This document shows positions 44,245 to 52,800 of a stretch of 64,000 bases of DNA, piece after piece; the first letter of the stretch is position 1, and every line of letters starts with the position of its first letter. The DNA lies in NCBI RefSeq assembly GCF_000265365.1, contig NC_018011.1, positions 3,489,501 to 3,553,500 of the forward strand, read 5' to 3'. The translations under genes were made by a program, and so were the position numbers. The notes beneath the pieces were generated by a model. It saw only the letters and a program-made list of their open reading frames with translations, ran no database searches and was not told where the DNA came from. This stretch comes from Alistipes finegoldii DSM 17242. Its GTDB lineage: Bacteria; Bacteroidota; Bacteroidia; Bacteroidales; Rikenellaceae.

Positions 44245-45131
44245 GCCTGTCGTTTCTGTGCGGGTTGTTCGGCTATACCCGTCAGGCCTATTATAAACAT
44301 TTACGGCGTAATAGGGAAGGATCTTTGTCCGACACCCTTCTTTTGGAGCGGGTGGGTTACTACCGGAAACTGATGCCCAGGCTCGGCGGTCGTAAACTGT
44401 GGCATTTGCTGCAACAAGACGGATTTCCGGTCAGTCGGGATCGGTTATTTACGCTGCTTTCGGAAAACAATCTTCTGGTCAAACGTCGGAAGAAATACAG
44501 CGTTACGACCTGCTCGCGGCACTGGATGCGTAAATATCCGAATCTGATCCGGGGTTTCGACCTCGAGCGGCCGCATCGTTTATGGGTCGGAGATATTACG
44601 TACATTTCTTTGAAAGAAGGATTTGCATATCTGGCTTTGATAACGGATGCCTATTCCAAACGGATCGTAGGCTATAATCTGAATACGACATTGGAACGGG
44701 ACGGAGCGCTCCGTGCACTGAGGATGGCCATAGACCAGACTCCGCAGCAAAAACGGCAAGGGTTAATCCATCATTCGGACAGAGGATGCCAATATTGTTC
44801 GAAAGAATATGTGAAATTACTGACCGATAATGGGATTCGCATCAGCATGACTGAAAAGGGCGATCCGTATGAGAATGCCGTTGCCGAACGGGTGAACGGT
44901 ATTCTGAAGAGCGAATGGATCGACGAGGAATGTTTTGAAAGTTTTCAGGCAGCAAAAGAACGCATCGACCAGATCGTTATCCTTTACAATTCACTCAGAC
45001 CTCATGCCAGCTGCGATTGGCTTACGCCCTTGGAAGCGGAACTTAGAACCGGGAAACTCAAACATCATTGGGGCCGAAAGACGGTTGTTCGGAAGGCATA
45101 TGTAAACTTATATCAGGACAATATTTTTTGA
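44241..45131 (+). CDS. IS3 family transposase OrfB (DDE integrase domain)
   Basis: A 296-residue catalytic subunit with an rve-type DDE core: first Asp in LWVGDITYI, second in HHSDRGCQY, Glu in NAVAERVNGILKSEW. The N-terminal region has the IS3 HTH-like GYYRKLMPRLGGRKLWHLL. It appears complete and in frame; expressed alone from ATG 44241 or as OrfAB by frameshifting. Confidence 0.96.
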   Translation: MSLSFLCGLFGYTRQAYYKHLRRNREGSLSDTLLLERVGYYRKLMPRLGGRKLWHLLQQDGFPVSRDRLFTLLSENNLLVKRRKKYSVTTCSRHWMRKYPNLIRGFDLERPHRLWVGDITYISLKEGFAYLALITDAYSKRIVGYNLNTTLERDGALRALRMAIDQTPQQKRQGLIHHSDRGCQYCSKEYVKLLTDNGIRISMTEKGDPYENAVAERVNGILKSEWIDEECFESFQAAKERIDQIVILYNSLRPHASCDWLTPLEAELRTGKLKHHWGRKTVVRKAYVNLYQDNIF

Positions 45132-45161
45132 ACCAAAATGTTTATCTTTAATTATCAATCA

Positions 45162-45187
45162 CTGTAAACCTTTTTCAGGACGGGACA
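45162..45187 (-). repeat. IS3 right terminal inverted repeat
   Basis: 26 bases, perfect inverse match to 43790-43815, followed by the CGC target duplication. Confidence 0.95.
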
Positions 45188-45289
45188 CGCCCGCATGGTT
45201 GTAATATTGCAGAGGGAAACGACCCACCCTCGGAAGCCGTAGCGGAGGTTTGGCATAGATTTTTCGAAAATTTTTCCGCCGCGGATTTT

Positions 45290-45362
45290 TCGCCTCACTT
45301 GAGGCGAGCGAGCTGTACCTTTGTATGCCGAAAATTTTTTCGGCATACGAAAGGAGCTCGCT
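45290..45362. repeat. Cluster of nested inverted repeats before mobA (candidate oriT)
   Basis: Three inverted repeats stack here: TCGCCTCA/TGAGGCGA (45290-45297, 45300-45307), AGCGAGCT/AGCTCGCT (45307-45314, 45355-45362), and inside the latter GTATGCCGAAAA/TTTTCGGCATAC (45323-45334, 45337-45348). The mobA start is 50 bases downstream. In Bacteroides conjugative transposons oriT lies in this position; no nick site is identified. Confidence 0.42.
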
Positions 45363-45411
45363 CTGCGAGGCCGGGCGTTCTCCCGAGTCGAACGCCTTTT
45401 TAACCGATATC

Positions 45412-45984
45412 ATGAATACCGACCCAAAACAGACAAACAGAAATGCCCGGAAATCTGAAACACCAAGCTACAAGTACTCTTTCTGGTTCAATGAAGAGCA
45501 CATCCGCTTCAAGAAGCTACTCTGCAAGTCCGGATTGGAGCATAACAGGAGCCAGTTTATCGTAAAACGCATTTTCGGAGAAGAGTTCGTCGTCATCAAA
45601 CGCGACCCGTCAAAGACGCAGTTTATCGCCCGGCTGAACGACTTTTATTTTCAGTTTCAGAAACTCGGCAATAACTATAATCAGATTGTAAAGGCTGTCA
45701 ATTCGCACTTTTCCAACGTCGCTATCCCGCATCAGATCGCTATGTTGGAGCAGCGAACAAGAGAATTAAAGGCTCTGAGTATCGAGATTCTGAGCTTTGC
45801 GAAACATACTGTGGAGTGGTTGCAAATACGACCTGCTGGGACAGATCACCGAGGACGGTCCCATGTCACAGGAGGAGTTCGAAGCCATGCGCCGAAATCT
45901 TTCACGCAAGCGAAAGCCACGGCGAAAACGGACTATATCACGCTAAATGAACAGGCCGGAACATTTATTCCGGCCTGTTGCTAA
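45412..45984 (+). CDS. Mobilisation protein A (MobA-like relaxosome component), C-terminal fusion
   Basis: A 190-residue protein; the first 138 residues are of the CTn MobA type: SFWFNEEHIRFKKLLCKSGLEHNRSQFI and KLGNNYNQIVKAVNSHFS, an RHH-like accessory DNA-binding protein that helps the relaxase at oriT. From about residue 139 (after VEWLQ) the sequence becomes out-of-frame relative to a second coding segment and is probably junk. The relaxase gene expected just downstream is missing. So the mobA head is recognisable but the operon has been collapsed by deletion. Confidence 0.72.
   Translation: MNTDPKQTNRNARKSETPSYKYSFWFNEEHIRFKKLLCKSGLEHNRSQFIVKRIFGEEFVVIKRDPSKTQFIARLNDFYFQFQKLGNNYNQIVKAVNSHFSNVAIPHQIAMLEQRTRELKALSIEILSFAKHTVEWLQIRPAGTDHRGRSHVTGGVRSHAPKSFTQAKATAKTDYITLNEQAGTFIPACC
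45824..45946 (+). pseudogene. C-terminal tail of a lost transfer gene, fused out of frame to mobA
   Basis: In the +1 frame relative to mobA a 40-codon open segment (KYDLLGQITEDGPMSQEEF, then a basic tail ending RRKRTISR) ends at TAA 45944-45946. Its basic tail and coding character suggest the end of a downstream gene of the mob operon, brought to mobA by an internal deletion. The parent family is not identified. Confidence 0.45.
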
Positions 45985-46012
45985 TGTGAAGTGTGCGTCA
46001 TCAACGGAGGAG

Positions 46013-46474
46013 CTACAAAAGAGCAATGTCCTCCGGGAGAATATTAAAAACCCACGAGAAGTTTAATTGATCGCTATGACTATATTTTTTCGTATATAGC
46101 CGCCAATAAGATTCATTGAAGAATTGTCTGCCCTCTGCGTTCCGGTCTATATATTTCCATATTTTCAGTAATTGACCATCTTTGGAACAGATGCTTATAC
46201 ACCATTCTTGTTCCGGCTTACCGTTCCACGCATCGTAAAATGTGTCAAAAGTGGGTTCTCCTAAATATTGAAACGGACTGAAGCTATGAACTAATACCGA
46301 ATCTCCGGGATCGACAACAGCATCAGTATCAATGAACGGTGACGTAGTAATAATTAAAATCTGATCGGTATTGTTTTTTGCATACCATGAAGTTGCATGC
46401 GTAGCCACCCATTTCTTCGGGTCGCATGATATGCTAATTAGTGTAATCGCAAATATGAAAGCAATCTTTTTCAT
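46013..46474 (-). CDS. Small lipoprotein, paralogue 3 of a tandem triplet
   Basis: A 153-residue predicted lipoprotein (lipobox ISISC, then DPKKW). It shares with its two neighbours the pattern SWYAKNNT near residue 30, SFSPFQYLGEPTFDTFYDAWN in the middle, LLKIWKYIDR, a late FFNESYWRLYTKKYSHSD and a closing WVFNILPEDI. No known family was recognised. It is the last gene of a minus-strand run headed by the zincin gene. Lipid anchoring and tandem duplication are consistent with an immunity or binding role, which is inference only. Confidence 0.8.
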   Translation of the reverse strand: MKKIAFIFAITLISISCDPKKWVATHATSWYAKNNTDQILIITTSPFIDTDAVVDPGDSVLVHSFSPFQYLGEPTFDTFYDAWNGKPEQEWCISICSKDGQLLKIWKYIDRNAEGRQFFNESYWRLYTKKYSHSDQLNFSWVFNILPEDIALL

Positions 46475-46486
46475 GGCATTTGTAAG

Positions 46487-46945
46487 TTACTTAATGTCTG
46501 TGGGGTAAATATCGAAAACCCATGTAAAGTTTAATTCGTCGCTATGGCTATATTTTTTCATATATAACCGCCAGTAAGATTCATTGAAGAATTGCCGCTC
46601 CTCTGCGTCTCGGTCTGCATAATTCCAACTCTTTAATAAGCTCCCTTCATTCGAAAGAATATCAGTATGCTGATCTTGGACCGCTGTTTTTTTCCAAATG
46701 TCATATAAGCCGTTGAAAGACGGAATACCCCAATGTTGCGGAGGACAAAATGAATGAAAACAGACGGAATCACCCGAAATAATTGTTAATATCGACATTA
46801 AATGTCCGGGAACAGTTGTTATACTTATTGGCTCATTAGTTGCGTTTTTCACATACCAGTAGGTATAATGAGTCTTTAAATGCTCAGGTGGATCACATGA
46901 GACACCACCCAGAATGATTATACATAGGACGAATATTTTTTTCAA
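46487..46945 (-). CDS. Small lipoprotein, paralogue 2 of a tandem triplet
   Basis: A 152-residue lipoprotein (lipobox GVSC, then DPPEHL). Closest to the gene at 46013-46474: both have FFNESYWRLYxKKYSHSDxLNFxWVF, so that pair looks like the more recent duplication. Other shared marks are YWYVKNATNEPISI and PPQHWGIPSFNGLYDIW. The gap to the next gene is only 12 bases. Function unknown. Confidence 0.8.
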   Translation of the reverse strand: MKKIFVLCIIILGGVSCDPPEHLKTHYTYWYVKNATNEPISITTVPGHLMSILTIISGDSVCFHSFCPPQHWGIPSFNGLYDIWKKTAVQDQHTDILSNEGSLLKSWNYADRDAEERQFFNESYWRLYMKKYSHSDELNFTWVFDIYPTDIK

Positions 46946-46989
46946 AATAGATTGATTTTAATTTATTACAAACTCATGGCATTTGTGAA

Positions 46990-47451
46990 CTACTCAATAT
47001 CTGCGGGGAGAATGTCAAAAACCCATGCAACCTCACAAGTAGATACATGTTGGAGTTGTGGTTTTTGATAAAATCTCCATGAAGTTTCTTGGAATATTCT
47101 TACTGACGGATCATTTTTATCCGAAATTTTCCAAGTTTTAAGTAATTGCCCATTTTCTGACAGGACATCCAGATTTTGTTCCACCCCATTCCCGTTCACG
47201 TTCCATAATTCATAAAATAGATCAAAAGAGGGAAATCCCAATTTTTGCATAGGTAATCTATGAAAAACAGATATAGAATCTCCCGGATTCAATAGCCGTT
47301 CCGTCCTGAAATCACGCTTCTTAATTACAATTGGTTTCCAAGTCATATTTTTTACGTACCAATGTGCACTATTGGTCGGCTCGGTAGTATGAAATATTCT
47401 GCATGATACGAACAAAGTAAGGCTGATAACAGCAAAAATTATTTTTTTCAT
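46990..47451 (-). CDS. Small lipoprotein, paralogue 1 of a tandem triplet
   Basis: A 153-residue lipoprotein (lipobox FVSC, then RIFHTTEP). It is the most divergent of the three but keeps HWYVKNMTWKPIVI, LPMQKLGFPSFDLFYELWN, LLKTWKISDK, the late FQETSWRFYQK and the closing WVFDILPADIE. It lies 66 bases after the zincin-like gene and 44 before the next paralogue. Function unknown. Confidence 0.8.
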   Translation of the reverse strand: MKKIIFAVISLTLFVSCRIFHTTEPTNSAHWYVKNMTWKPIVIKKRDFRTERLLNPGDSISVFHRLPMQKLGFPSFDLFYELWNVNGNGVEQNLDVLSENGQLLKTWKISDKNDPSVRIFQETSWRFYQKPQLQHVSTCEVAWVFDILPADIE

Positions 47452-47517
47452 AGACCATAGTTTTCGTGTAAAGATACAAAGGTTCAGGGAACAATGTCCC
47501 TGAACCTGTTAAATATA

Positions 47518-49335
47518 TTAATTACCGCAAGTTATTTCAAGCTGCGCGCCTTGATTAATTGTAAACGGAGAGTTTATAGTAACAGACTTGTTGGCCCGAA
47601 AGGTCAGTTTCGCACTATTCGTTACAGTAACATTCCGCGTAAGAATATTATTCCCTGAAAAAACGAAAGACGAAGAAACCGTTTTGTTGGTATAAAAGGC
47701 ATCATGCGTCAAATCTCCGGTATCAGGTTTGGGGACATTCGGGGTAATCCCGTTGTCCGTAAATGCCTTTTCGATCTCATCAGCCTTTTCGGGATATTTT
47801 TCGTACATTTTTGCGACTAATCTGTCATAGGTATCGACCCCAACGACCAAACAATCATATATCTGCTTCTTAGTTAATACTTTATCCCTTTGCAGGTCCC
47901 AAAACACATGAGGTTTAAGCCAAGTATGCACATCCGGATAATCATCCAAAAGACCTGACGGATTGTATTTTTCATAGGCCCGGATATGTCCCATTGAGTA
48001 ACCCCACATTTCACCAATTCCACAAAGTTCTGCATTCTTACCCGTCCCGTTTCCATAAGAACCGTATGTCATAATATAGCTGATATACTTCGCCCAATGC
48101 GCACTTCCTACTTGACTGAAATGACTGGCGTGGGACAACTCGTGATTTACAACGTCATAAACCTTCCGGTAAGAGTGTCCACCTGTTCCTATCGTAATAT
48201 CAGGTAGAACCTTTTTTAGCATTTGATTCAGCACCGTTGCAAGAGTACCGTAACCGATATTGATAAAAAAGTTTTTCCACGATGAATTACCGTTATACCC
48301 AATAGGATGTACAATTCGGCGCAACATAGGTGTCGAGGATGTCGTCCAGCGTTTGAAAACCCAAATTTTAAGATTACGGGGCGGTTTGGCAATTCCTGTT
48401 TCTTCGCACATTTTATAGTAATCGTAGGTTGCATTATTAACAGCCGCCCAATCCCAAGCAAAACTTCCAGCATTTATATCGCGTGAGTGTCCTCGGTTAC
48501 TATGCCAACCCATATTAAGATTGGCCCGTGCAATCGGCCCCCAATTACCCCAGATGTCAAAACCTTTCCTGTTGTCAAAAACAATCGCGTAATGCGGTCC
48601 GAATCTGAATTTGCTGTCCATTGTATAATGGCCGCTTTCGTCCGTAAATGTCGTAGACCATTTAATAAATCTATGGCATCTGATTTTAACTCCTTTTACC
48701 GGAACAAAAGCACCTGCATAATCATCGTAAACTCTGATAGTTCCCTCCGGTCTGCGTTTTCCGCGAGTTTCCGGTTCCTGTTCTTCAAGGGGGTATCCAA
48801 GACTTAAAAAAGCAGCTTCCTCCACATTTATAATACCCCCGCGAGTGGGTGAGATTGTTTCATCTTCTGCCGGAATATAGCATTCTTCAATCACCTCATA
48901 AGGTATTTCTTTGGGAAATGCGAAGTCTGGCTTTACGGTTGTATACAACCAAGTAAAACTACCCTCCGGAATAGTCGGGTCTTGATAAACCGCATCTTCC
49001 GGAAGTTCGATATTGAGCGGATAGTCGAACAGTTCGAGGTCATAATCGTTTTTCAGGGCAATAAGTTGTAAACTGTCCTGCGGTAAGAATCTGACGTACA
49101 AATCCGTCGGTTCAATAGTTTTAGAAACATTATACGAATCGTAAACTCCCTGTATGACATCAACCGTGTACGGATTCGGTAAAAGTTCATATTCTACCAT
49201 ATCACTTCCATCCGAACGGGTTTTTGCGAGTGCCGGCGCGTTGGAATTATCATCGGTCATAATGTCTGTTTCGTCTTTGGTACAAGAGGACAGCATCACT
49301 GCCAATAATAATATCACCGAATATATTTTCTTCAT
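47518..49335 (-). CDS. Zincin-like lipoprotein (HELSH) with carboxypeptidase-regulatory-like domain
   Basis: A 605-residue lipoprotein (lipobox MLSSC). After an acidic N-terminal region, residues about 198-265 form a carboxypeptidase-regulatory-like beta-sandwich (GTIRVYDDYAGAFVPVKGVKI). The central part contains HELSHASHF at about residues 398-406, an HExxH zinc-protease motif (bases 48130-48144), followed about 40 residues later by GIGEMWGYSMG, a plausible gluzincin Glu. The C-terminal 90 residues are beta-rich. It is predicted to be a surface or periplasmic metalloprotease; family not identified. The three downstream lipoproteins are on the same strand. Confidence 0.78.
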   Translation of the reverse strand: MKKIYSVILLLAVMLSSCTKDETDIMTDDNSNAPALAKTRSDGSDMVEYELLPNPYTVDVIQGVYDSYNVSKTIEPTDLYVRFLPQDSLQLIALKNDYDLELFDYPLNIELPEDAVYQDPTIPEGSFTWLYTTVKPDFAFPKEIPYEVIEECYIPAEDETISPTRGGIINVEEAAFLSLGYPLEEQEPETRGKRRPEGTIRVYDDYAGAFVPVKGVKIRCHRFIKWSTTFTDESGHYTMDSKFRFGPHYAIVFDNRKGFDIWGNWGPIARANLNMGWHSNRGHSRDINAGSFAWDWAAVNNATYDYYKMCEETGIAKPPRNLKIWVFKRWTTSSTPMLRRIVHPIGYNGNSSWKNFFINIGYGTLATVLNQMLKKVLPDITIGTGGHSYRKVYDVVNHELSHASHFSQVGSAHWAKYISYIMTYGSYGNGTGKNAELCGIGEMWGYSMGHIRAYEKYNPSGLLDDYPDVHTWLKPHVFWDLQRDKVLTKKQIYDCLVVGVDTYDRLVAKMYEKYPEKADEIEKAFTDNGITPNVPKPDTGDLTHDAFYTNKTVSSSFVFSGNNILTRNVTVTNSAKLTFRANKSVTINSPFTINQGAQLEITCGN

Positions 49336-49375
49336 AAAACAGTTTTATGTAATTCCGTCAAAATTCAATGATTTC

Positions 49376-50047
49376 CTATTTCCCGGCAGCTTTTAATTGA
49401 CTTTCCAATGCAGCGACGCGCGCGGTTAACTCCTGAATGGCGCCCGTCAGAATCGGGATAAGGGCGGAATAATTGACAAGACGGTCACCCTCTTCTGTCA
49501 TGGCGACTGCTCCGGGAATGATAGCTTCTAATTCCTGCGCCAAAAAACCGTATTCCTCCACACCGCTTTGCACGGGACGAATATTGAATCTTTCGTATTC
49601 GCTTTCATCCCTCCAATGATATTTCACGGGATTCAATTTCAGCACCATATTCGTTGACGGGTTAGATTGTGCAGGCGCTATGTTAATGGAAAAAGCAGAC
49701 CGGGAAACGGGTGTCGTTTTCAATGAGCGAATATTGGTTTTCAGTTTTTCATCCGAAGTCTGATACATCGTGCGGCAATAAAGGTCGATATACAAGGACC
49801 TGTCGCTATCCAAAAACACAAGTTTATTGGTTGTAGTAGACATACGGGGATCGGCTGCATGAATGTGCATTTTGATACCGTTCTGGTCCGTGGCCCCCCA
49901 ATAGTGCGCCCATCCCGCCCAACTCGTCGTATAGGTTTTATACATACCTCGTCCTACGGTGAGTTTGCCGTCCTTGTAGGTCATTTGGGCCAAGCAGTTA
50001 ATCGTAACTGAAAGAACAAACAGAATGGTGAAGATCGTTTTTTTCAT
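49376..50047 (-). CDS. Exported protein with tail-fibre / peptidase S74 intramolecular chaperone domain
   Basis: A 223-residue protein with a type I signal peptide ending CLAQ. The C-terminal half (about 95-220) is a peptidase S74 module: SDEKLKTNIRSL, LNPVKYHWRD, YGFLAQELEAIIPGAV, LVNYSALIPILTGAIQELTARV, ending in a coiled coil. Such modules trimerise phage tail spikes and then cleave themselves off; Bacteroidota use them on exported proteins too. The Ser-Asp of the catalytic dyad (SDEK) is present. It is upstream of the zincin gene on the same strand (40-base gap). Confidence 0.85.
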   Translation of the reverse strand: MKKTIFTILFVLSVTINCLAQMTYKDGKLTVGRGMYKTYTTSWAGWAHYWGATDQNGIKMHIHAADPRMSTTTNKLVFLDSDRSLYIDLYCRTMYQTSDEKLKTNIRSLKTTPVSRSAFSINIAPAQSNPSTNMVLKLNPVKYHWRDESEYERFNIRPVQSGVEEYGFLAQELEAIIPGAVAMTEEGDRLVNYSALIPILTGAIQELTARVAALESQLKAAGK

Positions 50048-50118
50048 AAGACAAAATTTTAAGGGTTAAAAGTTATTTTGAGGTTTGGAAATTGGCGTTT
50101 TGAATATTGTGGACACGA

Positions 50119-51840
50119 TCATTTTCCGAACGTGCGGGTATATGAAACCGACGGCATGATAGGTATCAGCACCGTTGCCTTATAGCTGCCCCGGTAAGGG
50201 TAAATGCTCACGGGGTTTTTGTGCCATGTGGCGTTGATGATCGAGAACTGCCAGTTGCGCACGCCGTTGCGCTTGCGGCGCTCCATGTTGTAGCTGACAT
50301 CGGCGCGGAAATAGTTGCGCATCCGCATCGTGGGATAGGCCGTGATGCCGATGATCGGATTACCGTCCGTATCCGGATAGCTTTCGTTCGTCAGGCGATA
50401 CGGAAGCCCGGAGCGCCATGCAACATTGAGTGAAAAGGTATGTTTTCGGCCCGGTCGCTTCACCACGTCGTAGCTGACGAACGCATTGAAATCGTGCGGC
50501 ACGTCATATTCAAACGGATAGGTTACGCCGTCCGAGCGGCGGCGGGAATCGGTATAGGTATAGGAAGCCGTCAGGCTCAGGCGTTCGGTCTGGTACTGGA
50601 GCATTGCTTCAATGCCGAACGCTCGTCCCGTGCCGTAAATGAAGCCGCCGTTGCCCAGCAGGAAATCGTCGCTGTCGTAGATCAGCGGCAGGTTGCGCAT
50701 TCGTTTATAATAGCCCTCTACCGAAAGGGGCAGGTTTTGGTGCAGCTTCGCACGGCCACCGAGCGATACCTGCCATGCGTGTTGTAACCTGCCGTCCCGA
50801 AACGGGGTCCAGAAGTCAATCGGCATCGAGTAGTAATAGCGGTTGAATTGAACAAGCGCCTGAGAATTTATCGTCCCCGAAAGCCAGACCGCATTGTCGC
50901 GGCCAAAATCATAGGATAGTTGCGCACGCGGCTCTACGGCATATCTTGTCTGCTCCGAATTGTCATAGACCGCGCCCCGCACACCCACGTCGGCCCGCCA
51001 GCCTCCCCATTGAAAGCGGTTGTTCAGGAACAGCGCCCCCGAAACAAGCTGCTCGGAAGAATAGCCGCGGTTCTTGTGCTGTCCGTTGATGATGCTTTTC
51101 GTGTGCATCGGTTCGAACCGCTGGTGCGAAAACGCAGCTCCGTACTCCAGCATCCAGATATGCGAAAGCCGTTGGTCGAACGTCATGCGTGCTCCGAACT
51201 CGTGGGTTTTGAAAGTCGTTTTGCCCCAATTACTGAAACCGTCGTCTTTAAATTTTGTTTCCTGACGGTTTTGCAGGTAGGTATAGTAGGCCACCACCGA
51301 GGAGCGCAGATTATCATTCCAACGCGATTCCAGCCGCAGGGATGCCGTAGTATTGCCCCAGCCGAACCCGTTTTCTGCGTGATCTTCCTTGTTCTTCATG
51401 TGGTCGTCGCCGGAATAGATTCCGAGCGAAAGCGTATGATTTCGGTGAATGTCGTAAGTCAGTTTCCCCGTCACGTCGTAGAAGCCGTAGCGGACAGCGT
51501 TATCGACGATTGCAAGCACCGCTTCGGGAAAGAAGTAACGTGCTGAAATGAGGTAGGAACCCTTATCGCGTTTGATAGGCCCGTCGAGGGTCCCGGCCAA
51601 CGACAAGGTTCCCACCGTGAGCGACTGGCGGTGATTTTGTCGGTCGCCCTCGCGTGTGCGAATCTGCGTCAGGGCCGAGAGCCGGGAGCCGTAGGCGGGC
51701 GATATGTAGCCTTTCGACACCTCGGCCGATTGGACCGTTTCGCCGCTGAAAATCGAGAGGATGCCGTAGGCATGCGCCTGATTGTAGATCGGCACGTCGT
51801 CGTAAAGAATTAATGTCTGGTCGTTGCTGCCGCCGGTGTA
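50119..51840 (-). pseudogene. TonB-dependent receptor lacking its N-terminus
   Basis: About 574 residues of plug and barrel. The remaining sequence begins at GGSNDQTLILYDDVPIYNQ, normally deep in the plug domain and preceded by an IYVRGG-type segment, then continues through a normal barrel to VSYTRTFGK. No ATG start is available: the apparent start is a TTG in foreign sequence. Signal peptide, carboxypeptidase-like domain and TonB box are all missing, so the protein cannot be exported or energised. The break coincides with that of the opposite-strand fragment starting at about 51842. Confidence 0.85.
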
Positions 51841-51841
51841 C

Positions 51842-52198
51842 AAGGCTTTCAAGGTGGGGGCAAACCTTAATTACCGGAATCTAAACCGGGATCTGGTAAA
51901 GGCAAACACCGTGACGGTCGGCCCGGAGTTGGCCTATTACGCCCTGAAAGGACGGAAATTCTCGCTCCTGGGGATCGCAGCCGGGACGATCGGCTACCAA
52001 AAAGCCAAGGCGAAAAGCGATCTTGTGTACCTGGCGAAAAGCAAGGCTTTCGTGTATGGATACGAGGTCGGGATAAGGCCGGAAATGTTGCTAAGCCCGA
52101 AAGTGGCTCTTTTTGCCGAATACAGGTTTGAAATGTTGTTTAACTCCATTCTCCGGAATAACAACCATGTCGGCCTGGGGTGCGTGATCTATTTATAA
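51842..52198 (+). pseudogene. C-terminal fragment of a beta-barrel protein (TraO-like?)
   Basis: About 118 residues without a proper start. The sequence (LAYYALKGRKFSLLG...FVYGYEVGIRPEMLLSPKV...NNNHVGLGCVIYL) has the alternating pattern and final Phe/Tyr-Leu-type strand of an outer-membrane barrel. The layout resembles the C-terminus of conjugal-transfer TraO proteins, but similarity is weak by eye. The 5' part was lost at the same junction that truncates the TonB receptor. Confidence 0.55.
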
Positions 52199-52216
52199 AC
52201 TTAAATAATTGAAGGT

Positions 52217-52672
52217 ATGAGAAAGTATTTGTATTTGTCGGCCGTATGCGTGTGCATGGCATTGTGTTTCGTCGGTTGCAGCAAGGACGACGACGAACCG
52301 GGAGGAAAAGGGGCGATGTATGAGGTAACGATCGAGCAGTCGGGAGATTTCCGCAGCTTCATTAAGTCGGTCGTGGTAGTCGCCAACGGTACGCGGTTGA
52401 AAGACGGGGCGACGGGGGAAAGCCTCGCAAGCCCGTTGATTCTAAGCGATGAAGAACTGGCCGTCGAAAAGGTGACGTTAACCACGACGGGAAAGGCGAT
52501 CGAGTTCGCCGTTTCCGGTAGTGTCGTGGACGGGGAGGACGGTGTCGTGAACGAGCCGATGCAGTGGGTTGTGACCGTTTACAAGAACGGAAAGGAGATC
52601 GAGAAAAAGAGCCTTTCTTTCCGGGACGGGAAGGAGATCGGTATGGATGATCTTAATCTGTATTATAATTGA
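52217..52672 (+). CDS. Hypothetical lipoprotein
   Basis: A 151-residue lipoprotein (lipobox FVGC, then SKDDDEPGGKG). The mature part is a beta-rich domain with strands YEVTIEQSGDF, KSVVVVANG, EKVTLTTTGKAIEFAVSG and MQWVVTVYKNGKEIEKKSLSF. No family recognised; the form is that of a small beta-sandwich binding protein. It starts 18 bases after the barrel fragment stop, so the two were probably one operon before the deletion, and it ends at a good terminator. Confidence 0.8.
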   Translation: MRKYLYLSAVCVCMALCFVGCSKDDDEPGGKGAMYEVTIEQSGDFRSFIKSVVVVANGTRLKDGATGESLASPLILSDEELAVEKVTLTTTGKAIEFAVSGSVVDGEDGVVNEPMQWVVTVYKNGKEIEKKSLSFRDGKEIGMDDLNLYYN

Positions 52673-52688
52673 CGTGACGACCTGAATG

Positions 52689-52720
52689 TCCCCCGGATGA
52701 ATGTTCGGGGGATTTTTTTT
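52689..52720 (+). terminator. Intrinsic terminator
   Basis: Arms TCCCCCG (52689-52695) and CGGGGGA (52706-52712) are followed by eight T (52713-52720), 17 bases after the lipoprotein stop. Confidence 0.92.
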
Positions 52721-52800
52721 CTTTTGGGCGTTCCCGTGGGACGGTCGGGCTTTACGTTTCAAGTCCTCGCCTAAAGGCTGTGGGCTTTACTCTGCAATCC

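Larger units (their letters stand above)
43790..45187 (+). mobile_element. Complete IS3-family insertion sequence (1398 bp)
   Basis: Perfect 26-base terminal inverted repeats lie at 43790-43815 (TGTCCCGTCCTGAAAAAGG...) and 45162-45187. The flanking CGC at 43787-43789 and 45188-45190 is a 3-base target duplication, the size usual for IS3. Two overlapping reading frames (orfA, orfB) fill the element. It splits a non-coding stretch upstream of the mob remnant. Confidence 0.95.
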
